DNA of 8,417 bases. Source: CAYXXZ01 sp964469165 (GTDB lineage: Bacteria; Pseudomonadota; Gammaproteobacteria; Pseudomonadales; Porticoccaceae). The notes beneath the pieces were generated by a model. It saw only the letters and a list, made by a program, of their open reading frames with translations, was not told the origin of the DNA and made no database searches. The translations under genes and the position numbers were made by a program. The stretch is taken from assembly GCA_964469165.1 (NCBI GenBank), contig CAYXXZ010000108.1:1-8417 (forward strand), in the 5' to 3' direction. Shown here piece by piece: positions 1-6,053 of the stretch (position 1 is the stretch's first letter; each line of letters starts with the position of its first letter).

Positions 1-458
1 TCCACCAGGAAGCGGTACATGTTCATTCTGTCGAGCGCTTCGAAATCCGCCTTGAAAGATGACATGTCGGGCAGTGCCTCCGGCGGCGGCACGACTGGCA
101 TGGCAGGCTGGTGGGTGCAGCCTTGAGCTTCCACCTGAAACGAGGCTTCGAGGCGCAGCAGCTCCTTGCCATTTTGCCAGGCATTTACCTGCCGGGAGCT
201 GAAACTCCTGCCGTCTCGCACTCTTGTCACCCGGTACTCGATGGGTAAATCAAAATTTCCGCCTCTCAGGAACTGGCACGACAGCGCGTGACACAGCTTG
301 CCGTCCACCGTCTGGCCCACGGCAGAAATCGCCTGGCCCAGCACCTGGCCACCGAACACGTGGCCCCGGCTCGACGTGAAGCGACTGTAACCTGAGAAAA
401 CATCGGGGGCGGTGGGCGTGAGTCTCAGATGATCGACAAATTCATCAATGAGGGACAT
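1..458 (-). CDS. tesB: Acyl-CoA thioesterase II (TesB family), C-terminal part beyond window edge
   Basis: Hydrolyses acyl-CoA thioesters to free fatty acid and CoA in the cytoplasm; the physiological role of TesB enzymes is usually relief of CoA sequestration. The ATG lies at 458-456 on the minus strand and 152 codons are visible of a family length near 285-290, so about half the protein is missing off the left edge. The translation begins MSLIDEFVDHLRL and has the typical N-terminal hotdog-fold signatures: VFGGQVLGQA at about residues 39-48, and DGRSFSSRQVNAWQNGK near residues 85-101, followed by the LEASFQ strand. An AAGGA ribosome site ends 5 nt before the ATG. It follows the acyltransferase gene by 28 bp on the same strand, so the two are probably co-transcribed. 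The C-terminal catalytic Asp/Gln/Thr residues cannot be checked here. Family is sure; exact acyl-chain preference is unknown. Confidence 0.9.
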   Translation of the reverse strand, partial: MSLIDEFVDHLRLTPTAPDVFSGYSRFTSSRGHVFGGQVLGQAISAVGQTVDGKLCHALSCQFLRGGNFDLPIEYRVTRVRDGRSFSSRQVNAWQNGKELLRLEASFQVEAQGCTHQPAMPVVPPPEALPDMSSFKADFEALDRMNMYRFLV

Positions 459-463
459 GGCTA

Positions 464-468
464 TCCTT
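464..468 (-). promoter_or_regulatory. Ribosome binding site of tesB
   Basis: AAGGA on the minus strand, 5 nt upstream of the ATG at 458-456. It supports this start and lies in the 28-bp gap after the acyltransferase stop codon. Confidence 0.7.
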
Positions 469-486
469 TACATGATCAAACGGGGT

Positions 487-1095
487 TCAGAATCTGGCGG
501 GGTCTTTCGCTGTAGCGGTGGCAAAGAGTTCTCTCACCGCTGCGGCGTCCGCGTCGCCGTCGTCGGTGGCGGCCCTGATGGCGAAGAGACGTATTTCCCG
601 ACGCGCGTAATCCAGGGTGATGGGCAGGACGGGACAAGGCGCATGGCGCGCAATGCGGGAAAAACCGGTTTTCAAGCGCGCCACTTTCTTGCGCGTGCCT
701 TCCGGGGTGATGGCCACGACCAGGCGCTCGGCACGGCGCATGCGGTCGCCGATCTGCTCCGCGAACCCGTCCGGTGCCGAGCGGTCCACGGGGATGCCTC
801 CCAGCCAGGCCATGAAACCGCCGAAAGGCTTCTTGAATAACGTGTGCTTGCCAATCCAGTGAATGCGCAAGTCGAGCGCCAACATGGCCGTCATGCCGAT
901 CAGGAAATCCCAATTCGACGTGTGCGGCCCCGCCACCAGCACCAACCTGGGGTCGCCGGGAAATTCTCCGGTCACGCGCCACCCGGAAAGTCGCAACAAC
1001 AGGCTGCACAGGCGACCGAGCCAGCGCGGGCGCTGTGCGCGGTGAATGTCCGGCACCCTGGTCAACGGGGGCGGGTTTGAGGTGTGGTGGTTCAC
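487..1095 (-). CDS. PlsC-like lysophospholipid/1-acylglycerol-3-phosphate acyltransferase family protein
   Basis: A 202-residue protein of the short bacterial acyltransferase family related to PlsC, which transfers an acyl group from acyl-CoA or acyl-ACP to a lysophospholipid-like acceptor at the inner membrane. Block I is HTSNWD at residues 58-63 (the HX4D catalytic motif, His58 and Asp63). A block-II-like segment KHTLFKKPFGG is at 83-93, GGIPVDR (block III) at 99-105, and TPEGTRKK (block related to EGTR) at 130-137. One short hydrophobic stretch near residues 26-37 could associate with the membrane. The start is GTG (1095-1093) with no clear Shine-Dalgarno sequence before it. An internal start is possible but must lie upstream of residue 58. 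It sits between prfC and tesB on the same strand. The true acceptor is unknown, so no gene symbol is given. Confidence 0.88.
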   Translation of the reverse strand: MNHHTSNPPPLTRVPDIHRAQRPRWLGRLCSLLLRLSGWRVTGEFPGDPRLVLVAGPHTSNWDFLIGMTAMLALDLRIHWIGKHTLFKKPFGGFMAWLGGIPVDRSAPDGFAEQIGDRMRRAERLVVAITPEGTRKKVARLKTGFSRIARHAPCPVLPITLDYARREIRLFAIRAATDDGDADAAAVRELFATATAKDPARF

Positions 1096-1136
1096 TGTGT
1101 ACTGTGTTTCAAATTACGATTGTTTGGTTGTTTTTC

Positions 1137-1270
1137 GGTCTGACGTCTGACGCCAAGATGGTGCAACACCAGAGCCTTCCATACGACCTGTACTTCGGAT
1201 GCTGGTCGAAGCTGGCTCACCGGGAAGTGGCACCGGAAAGCGTCAGACTTCAGACATCCGACGTCAGACC
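1137..1270. repeat. 134-bp element bounded by inverted TCTGAC-rich repeats
   Basis: The intergenic space between prfC and the acyltransferase gene is bounded by a perfect 11-bp inverted repeat, GGTCTGACGTC (1137-1147) and GACGTCAGACC (1260-1270). Nested inside is a second pair, GTCTGACGC (1145-1153) with GCGTCAGAC (1240-1248), continued by GGTGC (1160-1164) with GCACC (1230-1234). The unit TCTGAC or its complement occurs five times. A short hairpin CTTCG/CGAAG (1193-1197 and 1207-1211) lies in the centre. No coding sequence fits. It resembles a REP/MITE-like intergenic repeat or a large transcript hairpin downstream of prfC; no T-run follows it on the minus strand, so it is not a classical terminator. 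Whether it is repeated elsewhere cannot be seen from this window. Confidence 0.6.
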
Positions 1271-1275
1271 AGCCT

Positions 1276-2859
1276 TCAATGCTCCCGCGTCGCGAAGAAT
1301 CTCACCTCGGGATGACGCTCTTCGGTCAGGCTCAGGTTGACGCGGGTCGGCGCCAGGTAGGTGAGGTGGCCGCCGCCGTCGATGGCGAGATTTTCCGGCA
1401 CCTTGGCCTTCAGTTTTTCGATTTCCTTGGCAGGCCCGTCCACCCAACGCGCGGTGGCCACGTTGACGCCTTCGTAAATCGCATCCACCCCGTATTCGTC
1501 CTTGAGGCGGTAGGCAACCACCTCGAACTGCAGCTGTCCCACGGCGCCGACGATGACATCGTTGTTGGCGATCGGGAAGAACACCTGGGTCGAACCTTCT
1601 TCGGAGAGCTGTTGAAGCCCCTTGTGAAGCTGTTTGGCCTTGAGTGGATCCTTCATGCGGATGCGGCGGAACAGTTCGGGCGCAAAATGCGGGATGCCGG
1701 TGAACTTCAGGTCCTCGCCCTCGGTGAACGTATCGCCAATCTGGATGGTGCCGTGATTGTGCAAGCCGATGATATCGCCCGCGATGCCCTCCTCGACCTG
1801 TTCGCGCTCCCCGGCCAGAAAGGTGACGGCATCGGCAATGCGCACATCCTTGCCGAGACGCACGTGGCGCATTTTCATGCCCTGCTGATAGGTGCCCGAG
1901 CAGATGCGCAGAAAGGCGATACGGTCGCGGTGTTTTGGGTCCATGTTGGCCTGGATCTTGAAAACGAAGCCGCTGAACTTTTCTTCACCGGCGGCAACGA
2001 CACGGGTTTCCGTCTGGCGATCGCGGGGCGGGGGCGCCCACTCCACGAAATGGTCAAGCATTTCGCGAACACCGAAATTGCCGAGCGCCGTACCGAAAAA
2101 GACCGGCGTCATTTCGCCGCGCAAATAGGCGTCCAGGTCGAATTCGTTGGTGGCGCCGCGCACCAGATCGATCTCGTCGCAGGTGCTCTCGTAATAGGCG
2201 CCCAGCAGCGCTCTGGCCTCGTCGCTGTCCAGTCCCTGGATGCGGATGTCTTCGGGAATGGTATGGCCTTTGCCCTGCTGGTAGACGTGGATGCAGTCCG
2301 TGTAAAGGTTGTAGACGCCCCTGAATTCCTTGCCCATGCCGAGCGGCCAGTTGATGGGGGCAACGGAGATATTGAGCACTGTCTCGATTTCGTCCAGCAC
2401 CTCGATGGGGTCGCGGATATCGCGGTCCATCTTGTTGATGAAGCTGATGATCGGCGTATCCCGCAGGCGACAGACCTCCATCAGTTTGATGGTGCGATCC
2501 TCGACGCCCTTGCCGCCATCTATCACCATCAGCACCGAGTCCACCGCGGTGAGCGTGCGGTAGGTGTCCTCGGAGAAGTCCTCGTGGCCAGGGGTATCGA
2601 GCAGGTTCACCGTGCAGTCCTTGTAGGGGAACTGCATCACCGATGAAGTAACCGAAATTCCGCGCTCCTTCTCCATGGTCATCCAATCGGAGGTGGCATG
2701 GCGGTCGCTCTTCTTGCCCTTCACGGTACCCGCAACCTGAATGAGCTGCCCGAACAGCAGCAGTTTCTCGGTAATGGTGGTCTTCCCCGCGTCGGGGTGC
2801 GAAATGATCGCAAATGTGCGTCTATCGTTTGCTGGCAAAGGATTCGTTACGTCTGTCAT
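1276..2859 (-). CDS. prfC: Peptide chain release factor 3 (RF3)
   Basis: RF3 is a cytoplasmic translational GTPase that recycles release factors RF1 and RF2 from the ribosome after peptide release. The 527-residue product matches the usual length (529 in E. coli). GTPase motifs are clear: P-loop SHPDAGKT at 20-27, switch I region with EKERGISVTSS at 63-73, DTPGH at 88-92, and NKMD at 142-145. The segment KGKKSDRHATSDWM (47-60) is characteristic of RF3 and separates it from EF-G. The C-terminal part contains domain II and the domain III region, with QLQFEVV near 440-450. The ATG at 2859-2857 is the natural family start (MTDVTNPLPANDRRTFAIISHP), although no good Shine-Dalgarno sequence precedes it. 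It is transcribed divergently from the catabolic cluster and probably from the extended -10 promoter at 2934-2942. No disruption is seen. Confidence 0.98.
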   Translation of the reverse strand: MTDVTNPLPANDRRTFAIISHPDAGKTTITEKLLLFGQLIQVAGTVKGKKSDRHATSDWMTMEKERGISVTSSVMQFPYKDCTVNLLDTPGHEDFSEDTYRTLTAVDSVLMVIDGGKGVEDRTIKLMEVCRLRDTPIISFINKMDRDIRDPIEVLDEIETVLNISVAPINWPLGMGKEFRGVYNLYTDCIHVYQQGKGHTIPEDIRIQGLDSDEARALLGAYYESTCDEIDLVRGATNEFDLDAYLRGEMTPVFFGTALGNFGVREMLDHFVEWAPPPRDRQTETRVVAAGEEKFSGFVFKIQANMDPKHRDRIAFLRICSGTYQQGMKMRHVRLGKDVRIADAVTFLAGEREQVEEGIAGDIIGLHNHGTIQIGDTFTEGEDLKFTGIPHFAPELFRRIRMKDPLKAKQLHKGLQQLSEEGSTQVFFPIANNDVIVGAVGQLQFEVVAYRLKDEYGVDAIYEGVNVATARWVDGPAKEIEKLKAKVPENLAIDGGGHLTYLAPTRVNLSLTEERHPEVRFFATREH

Positions 2860-2902
2860 CAGGTGATTTCTGGAGGTTGTACGGCTTTGGTACGCAAAAA
2901 GA

Positions 2903-2930
2903 CGGCCTCAGCGGCAATCTCGAGTGGCCG
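2903..2930 (-). promoter_or_regulatory. Possible 5'-leader hairpin with U-run ahead of prfC
   Basis: On the minus strand CGGCC (2930-2926) can pair with GGCCG (2907-2903) across an 18-nt loop, and TCTTTTT follows directly (2902-2896). The layout recalls a weak intrinsic terminator or attenuator just after the expected prfC transcription start. The 5-bp stem is short and the loop long, so this may be chance. Confidence 0.2.
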
Positions 2931-2933
2931 GCG

Positions 2934-2942
2934 ATTATACCA
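2934..2942 (-). promoter_or_regulatory. Extended -10 promoter for prfC
   Basis: On the minus strand the sequence reads TGGTATAAT, a perfect sigma-70 -10 hexamer (2939-2934) with the TGn extension (2942-2940). This type does not need a strong -35; the positions about 17 nt upstream show no good -35 match. A TTGACG lies only 5 nt upstream of the hexamer, too close to act as its -35. The start point would be near 2927, giving a leader of roughly 68 nt before the prfC ATG. Confidence 0.65.
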
Positions 2943-3086
2943 GACGTCAACCCGGCCTTATGCGCAAAACCACGCTTGTCGCACCTTGATTGGCGCTTTT
3001 TCAGGCACAACGTCGACGATTCAGGTAGTGCGACCAGGCCCTAAAGGCATGGCGATGGGCTACTATGACTGCGGAGCAAGTATTCA

Positions 3087-3099
3087 ATGTCTGGGACAT
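3087..3099. promoter_or_regulatory. Candidate operator dyad upstream of the alcohol dehydrogenase gene
   Basis: ATGTC-TGG-GACAT is a perfect 5-bp dyad with a 3-bp centre, 77 bp before the ATG at 3177. A related sequence ATGTCCGGAC lies at 3140-3149, 53 bp on. This could be a regulator site, but no regulator gene is in the window and short dyads arise by chance. Confidence 0.2.
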
Positions 3100-3141
3100 G
3101 AGCCCGGCTGGCCGATATGACGCACTGGCTGAGCACTCGAT

Positions 3142-3149
3142 GTCCGGAC
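3142..3149. promoter_or_regulatory. Second candidate dyad (GTCCGGAC palindrome)
   Basis: A perfect 8-bp palindrome that shares the half-site ATGTCYGG with the dyad at 3087-3099. It lies 27 bp before the start codon, where a bound protein would probably block transcription or ribosome entry. This is pattern-based inference only. Confidence 0.15.
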
Positions 3150-3163
3150 CGTTCTCACCCAAC

Positions 3164-3168
3164 AGGAG
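3164..3168 (+). promoter_or_regulatory. Ribosome binding site of the alcohol dehydrogenase gene
   Basis: AGGAG, 8 nt before the ATG at 3177. It decides the start: the open frame extends upstream to an ATG at 3117, but that start would add 20 residues not found in the family and has no comparable ribosome site. Confidence 0.85.
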
Positions 3169-3176
3169 CGACCGCC

Positions 3177-4420
3177 ATGAAGATTCAAGCCGCCGTAACC
3201 CACGCCCAAGGTGAAGACTTCGCCATCGAGGAAGTCACCCTCTCCGCACCCCGCGCCCAGGAGGTACTGGTCAAGGTGGTTGCCACCGGGGTCTGCCATA
3301 CCGATGCGGTGGCGCGCGATCTGGGCATTTCACCCTACCCCATCGTGCTCGGCCACGAAGGTTCCGGGATCGTCGAAAAGGTCGGAGACAACGTCACCAA
3401 CCTAGCGGTGGGCGACCACGTGGTGATGTCCTTCGCCCACTGCGGCCATTGCGAGAACTGCCTGACCGGCCACCCCACGGTGTGCGCGAGGTTCAACGAA
3501 CTCAACTTCGGCGGTCACCTGGAAGACAACACGTCACGTCTCCAGCAAGGGGACAGGGAGCTGGCGACTTTCTTTGGCCAGTCCTCGTTCGGCACCTATG
3601 TCGTCGCCCATGAGCGCAATGTGGTGAAGGTCGACAAGGATGTGGATCTGGCCCTGCTCGGNNNNNNNNNNNNNNNNNNNNNNNNNNNNNNNNNNNNNNN
3701 NNNNNNNNNNNNNNNNNNNNNNNNNNNNNNNNNNNNNNNNNNNNNNNNNNNNNNNNNNNNNCCCATGAGCGCAATGTGGTGAAGGTCGACAAGGATGTGG
3801 ATCTGGCCCTGCTCGGGCCATTGGGTTGCGGCATTCAGACCGGCGCCGGCACCGTGCTCAACCGCCTGAAGCCAGGGTTTGGCAGCACCATCGCAATCTA
3901 CGGCTGCGGCGCCGTGGGCCTGAGTGCGATCATGGCCGCCAGAATCGCCGGCTGCCAGCAGATCTTTGCCATCGATGTCCACGACAATCGCCTGCAGCTG
4001 GCCAAGGAACTCGGTGCCACCCACACGCTGAACGGCAAGACGGCAGACGTGGTGAACGAGATCCGCGACGCTTCCGGCGGCGGCACTCACTACGCGGTGG
4101 AGACGACCGGCGTGCCGCCGGTGGTGCGCCAGTGCCTGCATGCGCTGCGGCCATTGGGGCAGGCAGCCATCGTCGGGGTCACGCCAGAGATGAACATCGA
4201 CGTACACAACGACCTCATGGCGGAAGGCAAGAGCATGATCGGCGTCATCGAAGGTGATTCCGTGCCGCGGGTATTCATTCCCAAACTTGTCGAATTCTTC
4301 AAGGCCGGCAAATTTCCCTTCGACAAGCTGGTCAAGTTCTACAGTTTCGATCAGATCAATCAGGCTTTCGAGGACTCAGCCAACGGCAGCGCCGTCAAAC
4401 CGATCCTCAAGCTGGGCTGA
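3177..4420 (+). CDS. Zinc-dependent NAD aryl-alcohol dehydrogenase (XylB-like), interrupted by an assembly gap
   Basis: Medium-chain dehydrogenase expected to oxidise an aromatic primary alcohol (here plausibly 4-hydroxybenzyl alcohol) to the aldehyde with NAD+ in the cytoplasm. Removing the 100 N and one copy of the duplicated 55-mer gives one uninterrupted frame of 362 residues, close to XylB (about 366). In that numbering the catalytic zinc ligands are Cys40, His60 (followed by Glu61) and Cys166. Structural zinc cysteines are 89, 92, 95 and 103. The Rossmann glycines are GCGAVG at 191-196, with Asp215 after the second strand favouring NAD over NADP. FFGQSSF and GPLGCGIQTGAG are typical of the benzyl-alcohol dehydrogenase branch. 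It is the first gene of the rightward cluster, 125 bp before pchA. Geraniol or cuminyl alcohol dehydrogenases belong to the same branch, so substrate is inferred from neighbours. Confidence 0.92.
3607..3661 (+). repeat. 55-bp duplicate, left copy flanking the first N gap
   Basis: These 55 bases are repeated exactly at 3762-3816 on the other side of the 100-N gap. This is an unmerged contig overlap rather than a biological repeat, because joining at the overlap restores the alcohol dehydrogenase frame. Confidence 0.97.
3662..3761. other. Assembly gap (100 N) inside the alcohol dehydrogenase gene
   Basis: Exactly 100 N, the conventional size for a gap of unknown length. The flanks share 55 identical bases, so the true gap is most likely negative (an overlap of 55 bp) and no sequence is missing. 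Confidence 0.97.
3762..3816 (+). repeat. 55-bp duplicate, right copy flanking the first N gap
   Basis: Identical to 3607-3661. In a corrected assembly one copy and the N run disappear, shortening the window by 155 bp. Confidence 0.97.
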
Positions 4421-4462
4421 GGCCGCGGCCCGACAAACGGGTGCGATGCCATCAGGGGCTCA

Positions 4463-4491
4463 TTGGCAGGGCCTCCTTCGTCGTCTATTCT
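4463..4491 (+). promoter_or_regulatory. Candidate sigma-70 promoter for the pchACXF operon
   Basis: TTGGCA (4463-4468) is separated by exactly 17 bp from TATTCT (4486-4491), matching the -35 consensus at 5 of 6 and the -10 at 4 of 6 positions. It lies in the 125-bp space between the alcohol dehydrogenase and pchA, the largest gap in the rightward cluster. Transcription would begin near 4498, some 48 nt before the pchA ATG. It suggests pchACXF may be transcribed independently of the upstream gene. Confidence 0.4.
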
Positions 4492-4532
4492 CAAGATGAC
4501 GCCAAGGAAAGCCGCCCTGCAAAACCAGAAAC

Positions 4533-4536
4533 GGAG
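4533..4536 (+). promoter_or_regulatory. Ribosome binding site of pchA
   Basis: GGAG, 9 nt before the ATG at 4546. It favours this start over the in-frame ATG at 4441, whose extra 35 residues are unlike any aldehyde dehydrogenase N-terminus. Confidence 0.75.
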
Positions 4537-4545
4537 TGCGTAAAA

Positions 4546-6018
4546 ATGAAGGAAAAATCAGTCTATCAGAACCTCGAGCTGCAACCGATCGCCGGGCACT
4601 GGCGAGCGGGCAGCGCGGGCCGCAATCTGGATGTCCGCGATCCTTTCACCGGCGAAACCTTGTTGAGCCTGGCCATGGCGAATGCCGAGGACCTGGACCA
4701 GGCCTACCGCACGGCCCAACAGGCCCAGGCCGAATGGGCCGCAACCGGGCCCGGGGTGCGCGGCGATGTCATGCGCCGGGCCGTGGCGATCTTCGATGAG
4801 CGCAAGCAGGAAATCATCGATTGGCTGATTCGCGAAGCGGGCAGCACCCAGCTCAAGGCCGAAATAGAATGGGGTTCGGCCCGCGCCATCACCCTGGAAG
4901 CCGCGAGCCTGCCGGGCCGCGCCCACGGCCGCATCGTCCCCTCTGACATCCCGGACAAGGAAAGTCGTGCCTATCGCAAGCCGCTGGGCGTGGTGGGCGT
5001 GATCAGCCCGTGGAATTTCCCCCTGCACCTGAGCGCCCGCTCCGTGTCTCCCGCCCTGGCACTGGGCAACGCGGTGGTGGTCAAGCCCGCCAGCGATACG
5101 CCGATCTGTGGCGGTCTGCTGTTGGCGCGCATCTTCGAGGAGGCCGGTCTGCCGCCGGGCTTGCTGAGCGTGCTGGTCGGCGCCGGTGCCGACATCGGCG
5201 ACGCCTTCGTCGAACACCCGGTGCCGGCCTTCATCTCCTTTACCGGCTCCACTTCGGTCGGTCGCCGCATCGGCCAACTCGCCTGCGGCGGCGATCATCT
5301 CAAGCACGTCGCCCTGGAACTGGGTGGCAACAGTCCATTCGTGGTGCTCGCCGATGCCGACATCGAGACCGCGGTGAATGCCGCGGTTGTGGGCAAGTTC
5401 CTGCACCAGGGACAGATCTGCATGGCCGTCAACCGCATCATCGTCGAGGAGCCTGTGGTGGAAGAGTTCACCCGGCGCTTCGTGGCGCGGGTCGAAGCAC
5501 TGCCCTATGGCGACCCGAAAAAACCCGAAACCATCGTCGGCCCCGTCATCAATGCCACGCAACTGGCGGGCCTGCGCGACAAAATTGCCAGAGCACAGCG
5601 GGAAGGCGCGACGCTGCTCGTGGGCGGCGAGGCGCAGGGCAACGTCGTGCCACCCCACGTATTCGGCAATGTGAGCGCGGATATGGAGATCGCCCGCGAG
5701 GAAATTTTCGGCCCGCTGGTCGGCATTCAGAGCGCGCGCGACGCCGAACACGCCCTGGCACTGGCCAACGATAGTGAGTATGGTCTGTCGAGCGCAGTGT
5801 TCACCGCCGACGTCTCCCGCGGCGAGCAGTTCGCGCAGCGCCTGCGCGCCGGCATGACCCACATCAACGACATGCCTGTGAATGACGAAGCGAACGCGCC
5901 CTTTGGCGGAGAAAAAAATTCCGGGCTGGGGCGCTTCAACGGCGACTGGGCACTGGACGAATTCACTACCACTCAGTGGGTCACGGTGCAACGCAGACCG
6001 CGCACCTACCCGTTCTGA
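4546..6018 (+). CDS. pchA: 4-hydroxybenzaldehyde dehydrogenase (aldehyde dehydrogenase superfamily)
   Basis: Oxidises 4-hydroxybenzaldehyde to 4-hydroxybenzoate with NAD(P)+ in the cytoplasm, the third step of p-cresol breakdown. The 490-residue product has the usual length and all class motifs. PWNF is at 155-158 (Asn157 stabilises the thiohemiacetal), FTGSTSVG at 232-239 (cofactor site), LELGGNS with general base Glu258, GQICM with nucleophile Cys292, and EIFGP at 386-390. Overall it resembles the XylC/PchA benzaldehyde dehydrogenase group. The start MKEKSVYQNLELQPIAG is chosen from the ribosome site and family length. It is followed 35 bp later by pchC, the order known from P. putida pchACXF. 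Vanillin or other benzaldehydes may also be substrates; the specific name rests on the neighbouring methylhydroxylase genes. Confidence 0.9.
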   Translation: MKEKSVYQNLELQPIAGHWRAGSAGRNLDVRDPFTGETLLSLAMANAEDLDQAYRTAQQAQAEWAATGPGVRGDVMRRAVAIFDERKQEIIDWLIREAGSTQLKAEIEWGSARAITLEAASLPGRAHGRIVPSDIPDKESRAYRKPLGVVGVISPWNFPLHLSARSVSPALALGNAVVVKPASDTPICGGLLLARIFEEAGLPPGLLSVLVGAGADIGDAFVEHPVPAFISFTGSTSVGRRIGQLACGGDHLKHVALELGGNSPFVVLADADIETAVNAAVVGKFLHQGQICMAVNRIIVEEPVVEEFTRRFVARVEALPYGDPKKPETIVGPVINATQLAGLRDKIARAQREGATLLVGGEAQGNVVPPHVFGNVSADMEIAREEIFGPLVGIQSARDAEHALALANDSEYGLSSAVFTADVSRGEQFAQRLRAGMTHINDMPVNDEANAPFGGEKNSGLGRFNGDWALDEFTTTQWVTVQRRPRTYPF

Positions 6019-6040
6019 CGTTGGCCCATCGATAATTACT

Positions 6041-6044
6041 GGAG
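6041..6044 (+). promoter_or_regulatory. Ribosome binding site of pchC
   Basis: GGAG followed by an A-rich 9-nt spacer to the ATG at 6054, within the 35-bp gap after the pchA stop. Confidence 0.7.
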
Positions 6045-6053
6045 AAAAGAAAA

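Larger units (their letters stand above)
2860..3176. other. Divergent intergenic region between prfC and the alcohol dehydrogenase gene
   Basis: A 317-bp region without a convincing gene. It holds the prfC promoter on the minus strand (2934-2942), a weak 5'-leader hairpin for that transcript (2903-2930) and two short dyads near the rightward gene (3087-3099 and 3142-3149). I found no clear sigma-70 promoter for the rightward gene. An open frame from 2698 crosses this region on the plus strand, but its first part is antisense to prfC and it has no family features. Confidence 0.8.

Noticed and set aside
1279..2646. Long plus-strand open frame (455 codons) opposite prfC
   Set aside because: It is fully antisense to an unmistakable prfC. 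GC-rich codons without stops on the other strand explain it; no family motifs or ribosome site are seen.
2991..3007. Possible sigma-54 promoter (TGGCGC ... GGCA) upstream of the alcohol dehydrogenase gene
   Set aside because: The distance between the GG and GC elements is one base too long, and the -12 part lacks TTGC.
2698..3120. Plus-strand open frame of 140 codons running from prfC into the intergenic region
   Set aside because: Its first half is antisense to prfC and the rest crosses the prfC promoter; there is no ribosome site or domain.
3117..3176. Upstream in-frame ATG for the alcohol dehydrogenase
   Set aside because: The ATG at 3177 has AGGAG at 8 nt and gives the usual family N-terminus (MKIQAAV); the 20 extra residues do not resemble the family.
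3607..3816. The 55-bp duplication as a biological direct repeat or duplicated protein segment
   Set aside because: A second gap shows exactly the same repeat length, and merging restores both reading frames, so assembly overlap explains it.
4421..4430. GGCCGCGGCC palindrome just after the alcohol dehydrogenase stop codon as a terminator
   Set aside because: It is a 10-bp perfect palindrome with no room for a loop and no T-run follows.
4441..4545. Upstream in-frame ATG for pchA
   Set aside because: The added 35 residues are not family-like, and the ATG at 4546 has GGAG at 9 nt.
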